Source: an uncultured Flavobacteriaceae bacterium
Lineage (GTDB): Bacteria > Bacteroidota > Bacteroidia > Flavobacteriales > Flavobacteriaceae
Length of the DNA: 12,890 bases
Assembly: GCA_947311745.1 (NCBI GenBank)
Contig: CAMZLT010000205.1
Span: 1-12,890, forward strand
Reading direction: 5' to 3'
Positions 7,900 through 12,890 of the stretch are shown here, one piece after another. Positions within the stretch are counted from its first letter, which is position 1. Each line of letters begins with the position of its first letter. The notes under the pieces were generated by a model that worked only from the letters and a program-made list of their open reading frames with translations, did no database searches and had not been told where the DNA came from. The translations under genes were made by a program, and so were the position numbers.

Positions 7900-8613
7900 T
7901 TACTCAAAGGTTAACTTTAAGAAAATTCCTCTTGTAGCAAACCTATCAATAGGAGCTGTCCACGGACTTGCAGGACCTGTATTATCAGGAATAAGTTCGT
8001 TATTTATAGCAAAAATTCCTCTAATAGATGGCGAAAATTTAAAATACGGAAGGTAAAAATCCATCCCTAAACCTACTTCGTACATTAAAGCAGTTTTAGT
8101 CATTCTAAATTCACCTGCATAATTATCATCAGGATTATCTTGATTGGATGAAAAATTGTAATCTAAAGCAATTCCTCCGATAGCATATGGTTTTATATTT
8201 CGCAATCTATCGGTGCTAAATTTAAATAAAATTGGCAAATGCAGATAGGTCGAAGGTACTTCACGTAAACTATCTCTTTTTGTTAGAAAAGAGCCATTTG
8301 CATTACTAAAATATAGCTTTTTAACATTACTAATTAATCCTGGTTCAAAACGTAACGAAAGATTTTTATGCAAGCGTTTTTCTACAATAACACCAATAAT
8401 AAAACCCATTCCTGCATCTACTTTTACGTTGGCATCTGTATAATTGGATTTTTTATAATCTATAAGAAAACTATTTTTATTAATACCAAGATAATAGCCA
8501 AAATTCCATGGTTTTTTATCAAAGTTGGGTAAATTATCAACTTTAGACTTCTGTGCTGAAGCATGTGAAAAACAGAAAATTACGAATACGAGGGGGTATA
8601 TAAAGTGTTTCAT
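7900..8613 (-). CDS. porT: PorT/SprT, type IX secretion component (outer-membrane beta-barrel)
   Basis: A predicted 237-residue outer-membrane protein required for T9SS protein export and, in gliding species, for motility (PorT in Porphyromonas gingivalis, SprT in Flavobacterium johnsoniae). The signal peptide is MKHFIYPLVF-VIFCFSHASA with likely cleavage after Ala20. The mature protein begins QKSKVDNLPNFDKKPWNFGYYLG, the tryptophan-rich start typical of PorT. It continues as alternating beta strands of a small barrel, for example NLSLRFEPGLI, STYLHLPILFKF and YEVGLGMDFYLPYFKFSPSI, ending in FLKLTFE with a near-terminal Phe. The ATG at 8613 is 4 bp after the ubiE stop. A longer in-frame start at 8652 would bury the signal peptide and overlap ubiE, so I reject it. 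As I recall, the ubiE-porT pair is conserved in Flavobacteriia, which supports the name. Confidence 0.85.
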   Translation of the reverse strand: MKHFIYPLVFVIFCFSHASAQKSKVDNLPNFDKKPWNFGYYLGINKNSFLIDYKKSNYTDANVKVDAGMGFIIGVIVEKRLHKNLSLRFEPGLISNVKKLYFSNANGSFLTKRDSLREVPSTYLHLPILFKFSTDRLRNIKPYAIGGIALDYNFSSNQDNPDDNYAGEFRMTKTALMYEVGLGMDFYLPYFKFSPSIRGIFAINNELIPDNTGPASPWTAPIDRFATRGIFLKLTFE

Positions 8614-8617
8614 TTTT

Positions 8618-9340
8618 TTATTTATTTGCAATATAAATGGTAGAAATTCCAAATGTTACAGGAATATCTTTTGCAGTAGTAAACCCATTTTTTAGTAAAA
8701 TATTGTTAAATGCCTTACCAAAAGGGAAATTTGCAGCAGATTCAGGTAAATAGTTATATGCTTTTTTGTCTTTTGAAAACAACGAACCAACAGTAGGAAT
8801 TATATATTTGGAATAAAATTTAAATAATTGTTTCATCGGAAATTTGGTTGGTTGTGAAGTTTCTAAAACTACAAAAATACCATTTGGTTTTAATACTCGA
8901 TAAATTTCTTTAAGTCCTTTATCTAAATTTTCAAAATTACGAACGCCATAACCAACAGTAATTGCGTCAAAAGTAGCATCTGCAAATGGTAAATTTTCCG
9001 AATCTCCTAAAATTAATTCAATTGGTAAATTTTTCTTTTTAACTTTCGCTTTAGCGATATCTAACATTCCTTTTGAAATGTCTAAACCTGTAATTTTAGC
9101 AGTCTTAATTTTAGCTAAATTAATAGCTAAATCACCTGTTCCTGTTGCAATATCTAAAATGTTTTTAGAATTATTTTTTGCTACTATTTTTACTACTTTT
9201 TTACGCCAACTTATATCCAAACCAAAGGTTAATACACGATTTAAAAAATCGTATTCCTTAGAAACATTATCAAACATTTTAGTTACTTGTTCCTTTTTCC
9301 CTAATTTAGTATCGTTATATGGTGTTACCGTTTTACTCAT
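8618..9340 (-). CDS. ubiE: Demethylmenaquinone methyltransferase (UbiE/MenG)
   Basis: A SAM-dependent C-methyltransferase that converts demethylmenaquinone to menaquinone, the respiratory quinone of this group, at the membrane surface. The 240-aa sequence carries the UbiE signature features. VTKMFDNVSKEYDFLNRVLTFGLD starts at 19, and the SAM-binding glycine loop LDIATGTGDLA is at 62-72. Asp87 ends motif I-beta2 in TGLDISKGML, LGDSENLPFAD is at 111-121, and the second UbiE signature, YGVRNF..L..GLKEIYRVLKPNG, begins at 131. The trailing block YNYLPESAANFP (195-206) is also typical. Since Bacteroidota make menaquinone, the MenG activity is more likely than ubiquinone methylation. porT starts 4 bp after its stop, so the two are almost certainly co-transcribed. 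Part of this coding end (TTTATTTATTTG on the plus strand) also serves as the porT translation start region. Confidence 0.95.
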   Translation of the reverse strand: MSKTVTPYNDTKLGKKEQVTKMFDNVSKEYDFLNRVLTFGLDISWRKKVVKIVAKNNSKNILDIATGTGDLAINLAKIKTAKITGLDISKGMLDIAKAKVKKKNLPIELILGDSENLPFADATFDAITVGYGVRNFENLDKGLKEIYRVLKPNGIFVVLETSQPTKFPMKQLFKFYSKYIIPTVGSLFSKDKKAYNYLPESAANFPFGKAFNNILLKNGFTTAKDIPVTFGISTIYIANK

Positions 9341-9353
9341 TTTAAAATTTTGA

Positions 9354-9361
9354 CAAATTTA
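9354..9361 (-). promoter_or_regulatory. Possible -7 element for ubiE-porT (TAAATTTG)
   Basis: The minus strand reads TAAATTTG 13 bp before the ubiE ATG, matching TAnnTTTG. No TTG is found 19-21 bp further upstream, and the implied leader would be only a few bases long, so this is a weak candidate. Confidence 0.35.
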
Positions 9362-9433
9362 AAAATATAAATACGAATACATTATAATTCTACACTTTAT
9401 TTATTGATAATTAAATTATAATTACTCATTTAC

Positions 9434-9465
9434 TTGACAAAGGGTGTCTTGATGTTGTATATTTG
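9434..9465 (+). promoter_or_regulatory. Promoter of queA (TTGACA-N18-TATATTTG)
   Basis: TTG at 9434-9436 (within TTGACA) and TATATTTG at 9458-9465 are separated by 21 bp counted from the TTG, a full match to the Bacteroidota promoter pattern. The start codon is 23 bp after the -7 element. It is the most complete plus-strand promoter in the window. Confidence 0.7.
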
Positions 9466-9488
9466 CCGTTCTTAAAAAAGCGAACTAT

Positions 9489-10538
9489 ATGAAATTATCA
9501 AAATTTATTTATGATTTACCAGAGGAGTTATTTGCACAACATCCTGTTCATAATAGAGATGAATCTAGATTAATGGTATTAAATAGAAAAGAAAAAACAA
9601 TTGAACACAAACTATTTAAAGACCTAATTAATTATTTTGACGAAGATGATATAATGGTATTTAATGATACAAAAGTCTTTCCTGCAAGGTTATTTGGTAA
9701 TAAAGAAAAAACAGGAGCAAGAATTGAAGTTTTTCTTTTAAGAGAATTAAATCCAGAAACTAAACTTTGGGATGTATTAGTAGATCCTGCAAGAAAAATT
9801 CGTATAGGAAATAAATTGTTTTTTGATGAAGCAGAAACTTTAGTTGCCGAGGTTATAGATAATACTACTTCAAGAGGTAGAACGCTACGTTTTTTATACG
9901 ATGGAACGTACGAAGAATTTAGAGCAAAATTAAACGAACTTGGTGAAGCACCATTGCCAAAATATATAAAACGACCTATTGAACCAACCGATGAGGAGCG
10001 TTTTCAAACTATTTATGCAAAACACGAAGGTGCCGTTTTTCCTCCAACTGCAGGAATGCATTTTTCTAAACATTTATTAAAACGATTAGAAATCAAAGGT
10101 GTAGAATCAGCAAACATTACTTTACATGTTGGTTTGGGTACATTCCAATCGGTAGAAGTAGAAGATTTATCTAAACATAAAACCGATTCAGAAAAGGTAC
10201 TTATAGGCAATGAAACTGTAGAGATTATAAACCAAGCTATTAAAAATAAAAAACGTATTTGTGCTGTTGGAACAACGGTAATGCGTGCTTTAGAAACATC
10301 GGTTTCTACGTATAAAAATCTAAAACCATACGATGGATGGACTAATAAATTTATTTTTCCACCACACGATTTTAGTATAGCAAATGCTATGATTTCTAAT
10401 TTCCACCCTCCAAAATCTTTATTAATGATGTCAGTTGCTGCTTTTGCAGGATTAGACTTTTTACATGAAGCATATCAAGAAGCAATTAAAGAAAAATATC
10501 GTTTCTTAGCTTATGGTGATGCGATGTTAATTATTTAA
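9489..10538 (+). CDS. queA: S-adenosylmethionine:tRNA ribosyltransferase-isomerase (QueA)
   Basis: QueA transfers and isomerises the ribosyl part of SAM onto 7-aminomethyl-7-deazaguanine in tRNA anticodons, giving epoxyqueuosine, the next-to-last step of queuosine synthesis. The 349-aa protein is of normal length and covers the family end to end. It begins YDLPEELFAQHPV..RDESRLMVL (8-30), then VFNDTKVFPARL (57-68) and GEAPLPKYIKR (152-162), RFQTIYAKHEGAVFPPTAGMHF (171-192), TLHVGLGTFQSV (211-222) and AVGTTVMRALE (259-269). It ends NFHPPKS with EKYRFLAYGDAMLII at the C terminus. A usually conserved H-x-M-H-x-E segment reads HKTDSE here (230-235). No other queuosine gene (queC, D, E, F, tgt) is nearby. 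It appears to be transcribed alone, from its own promoter to the palindromic terminator. Confidence 0.97.
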   Translation: MKLSKFIYDLPEELFAQHPVHNRDESRLMVLNRKEKTIEHKLFKDLINYFDEDDIMVFNDTKVFPARLFGNKEKTGARIEVFLLRELNPETKLWDVLVDPARKIRIGNKLFFDEAETLVAEVIDNTTSRGRTLRFLYDGTYEEFRAKLNELGEAPLPKYIKRPIEPTDEERFQTIYAKHEGAVFPPTAGMHFSKHLLKRLEIKGVESANITLHVGLGTFQSVEVEDLSKHKTDSEKVLIGNETVEIINQAIKNKKRICAVGTTVMRALETSVSTYKNLKPYDGWTNKFIFPPHDFSIANAMISNFHPPKSLLMMSVAAFAGLDFLHEAYQEAIKEKYRFLAYGDAMLII

Positions 10539-10588
10539 TAACATTCGTTTAGTTCTTAAGAGGTATAATAAGTGTTAACCACCTTAAA

Positions 10589-10622
10589 AAAAGTACTATA
10601 AAGTATACTTTATAGTACTTTT
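10589..10622. terminator. Bidirectional terminator: 34-bp perfect palindrome between queA and the TlpA-like gene
   Basis: The two 17-nt arms, AAAAGTACTATAAAGTA (10589-10605) and TACTTTATAGTACTTTT (10606-10622), are exact reverse complements with no spacer. In RNA this gives a stem of about 15 bp with a tetraloop. The genes on both sides converge on it. Toward the minus strand the stem is followed by a run of seven T; toward the plus strand by TTTTAATATTTATTT. The stem is AT-rich with only two G-C pairs per arm near the base and one near the loop, so stability comes from length. Confidence 0.85.
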
Positions 10623-10637
10623 AATATTTATTTGGTA

Positions 10638-12029
10638 TTACGACTTTAATTTTTGAATGTTTTTACCTTTTGTATTTATTTTTTTTAAAAATTCTTTCAA
10701 CTCTTTTAAATCATATGGTTTTGCTATAATTTTTTTATCAGTATCTAGAACATAATACGAAGGCGTTCCTGTAACACCATAATCTTGTGAATATTGACTT
10801 TTCCATTTACCCAAGCCTAAAATGTGGTGTTTTATGTTGGCAAAATCAAAGGTGAATTCTTTCCAATTTGCTTTAGATTCGTCAGATTCTAAACCAATAG
10901 CAAGCGTTGTGATTTCTTTTTTATCGGTTAAAAATTGATTAAATTTTGGCACTTGTTTTAAACAATGCGAACAGGTAGAACTCCAAAATAAAACTACGTA
11001 GTAGCTATTTTTAGGAAGTGTATATAAACTAAATTTTTTACCATAAACATCCCATTTAATATCTGGTGCTGGTTGTCCGATTGCTGTTTTAAAGAAGTCA
11101 TTAATCATTAATTTGAATTCCATATCTTGTAATTCAACAGGGAGTTTTGCATAATGATTTTCAAAGATATAATCTACAATTTCTTTATTTTGTTTTTGTG
11201 CAAACATAAATAAAATAGATTCAATAACATCCTTTTTTAATAGCGTTTTTTTAATTTTTGCAACAACTGTATCGATAGCTTTTTTGTGTAATTCTATTTG
11301 TGTTTTTTGGTCATTGGCTACATTAATATACACGATATAATCAATGATTCTATCCATAAAGAAAGAGGATTTTTCTAAGGCAGCATTATCAAAATCTACA
11401 AAATCAAAATAATGTCTTTTAAGTGTGTCTAAATACGATTGTGTGTTTTTAATTAAGGTTTTAGGATAATAACGATTATTTGCTTTTATGAAATGATGTA
11501 CGTACATTTTTTTAGAGGCATTCTCGTATTTTTCTTGTTTAAAGGAAAGATTTTTTAGCGTTTCTAAATAATTTAATTCTAGTTTTTGATTTTCAAGTGG
11601 CTCTTTGGTTTTAAAATAAGCAACTTGTAAAGAATCTAATGTGTTGTGATATTCCGAAATATCGTCTAAATATTTTTGGTGTAACTTATTTTCTTTAGAT
11701 TGCTTAAACTTTATTAAAACCGAAGGGTAATCAGGATGAAATTCTACATCAATATTTTCGTGATTATACAAAACATCGGCATACATATTTTTTTTATCAT
11801 CATATAAAATGCGATACACACCTGTTTTTTTTCCTTTCGGAATAATTAATTCAAACTTACCATCTTTAATAGTTGCATCGCTAACATATGCTTGATGCAC
11901 ACCTTTTAATTGATATAAAATAACCCACGAATATTTTTTAGCTGGATTCATTATTCCTTTAATGGTATCTTGTGCATTTGCAAATAAGGATGCAAAAACA
12001 ATACTTAACAATAGTAATTTTTTACGCAT
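10638..12029 (-). CDS. Secreted TlpA-like thioredoxin-fold protein
   Basis: A predicted periplasmic thiol-disulfide protein of 463 aa. It has a Sec signal peptide (1-20, ending SLFANAQ) with likely cleavage before Gln20 or just after it, and no lipobox. Residues about 21-110 look like the small beta domain (DUF4369-like) often found ahead of Bacteroidota TlpA proteins. Residues about 110-315 are mainly helical, charged and without a recognised motif. Residues about 316-463 are a TlpA/AhpC-type thioredoxin fold: IGQPAPDIKW (317-326), VVLFWSSTCSHCLKQVPKF with active site Cys353-Ser-His-Cys356, and the cis-Pro loop GTPSYYV (Pro423). The active site is intact, so a reducing or resolving role toward exported proteins is likely, but the substrate is unknown. 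It is probably monocistronic, ending at the palindromic terminator, and divergent from upp. Confidence 0.88.
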   Translation of the reverse strand: MRKKLLLLSIVFASLFANAQDTIKGIMNPAKKYSWVILYQLKGVHQAYVSDATIKDGKFELIIPKGKKTGVYRILYDDKKNMYADVLYNHENIDVEFHPDYPSVLIKFKQSKENKLHQKYLDDISEYHNTLDSLQVAYFKTKEPLENQKLELNYLETLKNLSFKQEKYENASKKMYVHHFIKANNRYYPKTLIKNTQSYLDTLKRHYFDFVDFDNAALEKSSFFMDRIIDYIVYINVANDQKTQIELHKKAIDTVVAKIKKTLLKKDVIESILFMFAQKQNKEIVDYIFENHYAKLPVELQDMEFKLMINDFFKTAIGQPAPDIKWDVYGKKFSLYTLPKNSYYVVLFWSSTCSHCLKQVPKFNQFLTDKKEITTLAIGLESDESKANWKEFTFDFANIKHHILGLGKWKSQYSQDYGVTGTPSYYVLDTDKKIIAKPYDLKELKEFLKKINTKGKNIQKLKS

Positions 12030-12063
12030 AATAGTTAATTTTAGTAAAACTTTTCAATAACTA

Positions 12064-12082
12064 TACCAAATCTAATTTGGTA
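12064..12082. promoter_or_regulatory. Inverted repeat over a putative -7 element of the TlpA-like gene
   Basis: TACCAAAT (12064-12071) and ATTTGGTA (12075-12082) are exact inverted repeats around CTA. On the minus strand the sequence TAGATTTG at 12074-12067 fits the TAnnTTTG -7 element, 37 bp before the gene's ATG. A repressor or activator half-site pair is conceivable. There is no TTG at standard spacing upstream. Confidence 0.4.
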
Positions 12083-12146
12083 ATAATTTTTTGTAAAAGT
12101 ATTTATTTTTTTTGAATACTTTAAAAAACAAACTTTTTAATTTATG

Positions 12147-12163
12147 TATATTTGTACAAATAT
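12147..12163 (+). promoter_or_regulatory. -7 element of upp embedded in a 16-bp palindrome
   Basis: TATATTTG at 12147-12154 matches TAnnTTTG, and ATATTTGTACAAATAT at 12148-12163 is a perfect palindrome centred next to it. The upp ATG is only 6 bp beyond the palindrome, so the transcript leader would be about 10 nt or less. No TTG occurs at the usual distance upstream. It may be an operator or just the promoter in AT-rich DNA. Confidence 0.45.
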
Positions 12164-12169
12164 TAAATT

Positions 12170-12820
12170 ATGATTGTACATTCTTTGCCAAATTCTATTT
12201 TAAATAATTTCATTGCACAAATTCGCGATGAAAAAATTCAAAAAGACTCCTTACGTTTTAGACGAAATATCGAGCGAATAGGTGAAATTTTAGCTTACGA
12301 GTTGAGTAAAAAATTAAACTACACTACGCAAGAAGTAAAAACGCCATTAGGTACAAAAAATATAAACATCTTAGACGAAAAAATTGTGTTATGTTCTATT
12401 TTACGAGCAGGATTACCTCTACACCAAGGGGTATTAAACTATTTTGACGATGCAGAAAATGCGTTCATTTCGGCATATAGAAAACATAATCCAACGAATC
12501 ATCAAGAATTCTCTATAGAAGTAGAATATTTCGCTTCACCATCTTTACAAGATAAAACCTTATTATTAATCGATCCAATGTTGGCAACAGGAAATTCTAT
12601 GGTTGCAGTATTTGAAGCCTTAAAAAAACACGGAATACCCAAAAAAATACATATCGTTTCAGTAATTGGAGCTGTAGCAGGAATTGAATATATTGATAAA
12701 TTTTTCCCTAACGATACAGAGCTTTGGATTTCTGCAATTGACGATAAATTAAACAACAACGGTTATATTATTCCTGGTTTAGGAGATGCGGGGGATTTAG
12801 CTTTTGGAAATAAATTATAG
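12170..12820 (+). CDS. upp: Uracil phosphoribosyltransferase
   Basis: A cytoplasmic pyrimidine salvage enzyme that joins uracil and PRPP to give UMP and pyrophosphate. The 216-aa sequence has the PRPP-binding signature LLIDPMLATGNSM (132-144), with Asn142 where many homologues have Gly, and the uracil-binding loop GYIIPGLGDAGDLAFG (198-213) near the C terminus. The ILRAGLPLHQGV block (77-88) and RFRRNIERIGEILAYE (29-44) are also typical of Upp. The N-terminal regulatory regions seen in eukaryotic enzymes are absent. The ATG at 12170 gives the expected start. No pyrR, uraA or other pyrimidine gene is adjacent in the window. It is divergent from the TlpA-like gene and probably starts from a promoter immediately upstream with a very short leader. 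Confidence 0.96.
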   Translation: MIVHSLPNSILNNFIAQIRDEKIQKDSLRFRRNIERIGEILAYELSKKLNYTTQEVKTPLGTKNINILDEKIVLCSILRAGLPLHQGVLNYFDDAENAFISAYRKHNPTNHQEFSIEVEYFASPSLQDKTLLLIDPMLATGNSMVAVFEALKKHGIPKKIHIVSVIGAVAGIEYIDKFFPNDTELWISAIDDKLNNNGYIIPGLGDAGDLAFGNKL

Positions 12821-12838
12821 AAAGTAGGAATTATTTAT

Positions 12839-12846
12839 TACTTTTG
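12839..12846 (+). promoter_or_regulatory. Possible -7 element downstream of upp (TACTTTTG)
   Basis: TACTTTTG matches TAnnTTTG and lies 32 bp before an ATG at 12879, but no TTG is present 19-21 bp upstream. It suggests that a new transcription unit may begin after upp. Confidence 0.35.
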
Positions 12847-12878
12847 CATTAGTTATAACCCACATAAAAACTATTATA

Positions 12879-12890
12879 ATGACTCTAAGT
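12879..12890 (+). CDS. Possible start of the next gene (truncated by window end)
   Basis: An ATG followed by three sense codons (M-T-L-S) runs off the right edge, placed a plausible distance after the -7-like element at 12839. Four codons are too few to identify a product or to be sure that this is a gene. Confidence 0.25.

Noticed and set aside
8614..8652. Earlier in-frame ATG for porT
   Set aside because: It lies inside ubiE and would put 13 residues in front of a complete signal peptide that starts at 8613.
9078..9353. Plus-strand open frame antisense to ubiE
   Set aside because: It is a shadow of a strongly conserved gene; the translation has no recognisable domain.
12499..12760. Minus-strand open frame antisense to upp
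   Set aside because: It lies wholly within the conserved upp coding region, with no independent start signals or family resemblance.
1..12890. Mobile element, CRISPR array, toxin-antitoxin or defence system
   Set aside because: No transposase, integrase, regularly spaced repeats, terminal inverted repeats or defence-type domains were seen; gene content is housekeeping plus envelope functions.

Overview
The window looks like ordinary chromosome from a low-GC member of the Bacteroidota, most likely Flavobacteriaceae. Three things point there: a type IX secretion (T9SS) C-terminal sorting domain at the left edge, the T9SS component PorT/SprT and the lipidated Omp85 protein TamL, and promoter-like elements of the Bacteroidota type (TTG, about 19-21 bp, TAnnTTTG). 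There are no tRNA or rRNA genes, no insertion sequence, no CRISPR array and no phage genes. Genes are densely packed and no gene-free stretch exceeds 150 bp.

Layout. 2-409 (+): C-terminal end of a secreted T9SS cargo protein. 452-1650 (+): tRNA pseudouridine synthase TruC, then a PrcB-like lipoprotein. 1676-2407 (-): a LytTR response regulator with no kinase beside it. 2513-4490 (-): fbaA then accD, a likely two-gene unit closed by a hairpin terminator at 2457-2490. 4567-7092 (-): TamL, a lipoprotein of the Omp85/TamA family that appears to start at TTG. 7171-7893 (+): a SpoU/TrmH-family rRNA/tRNA 2'-O-methyltransferase, divergent from tamL and convergent with porT with only 6 bp between stop codons. 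7900-9340 (-): ubiE/menG then porT, 4 bp apart. 9489-10538 (+): queA with a well-formed promoter. 10589-10622: a 34-bp perfect palindrome acting as a shared terminator. 10638-12029 (-): a secreted TlpA-like thioredoxin-fold protein. 12170-12820 (+): upp, divergent from it. The first codons of another gene may begin at 12879.

The genes fall into three themes. The first is envelope biogenesis and secretion: TamL for outer-membrane assembly, PorT for T9SS, a T9SS cargo, two further exported proteins and a lipoprotein. The second is core metabolism: aldolase, acetyl-CoA carboxylase beta subunit, the menaquinone methyltransferase and uracil salvage. The third is RNA modification: TruC, SpoU-type methylase and QueA.

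I do not see a novel multi-gene system here. The most notable observations are: an AccD whose four zinc-ribbon cysteines are all gone; a TTG start for tamL placed just downstream of a near-consensus promoter; and a divergent intergenic region (12030-12169) in which a dyad symmetry lies on the -7 element of each gene. The dyads are short enough that chance cannot be excluded in DNA this AT-rich.
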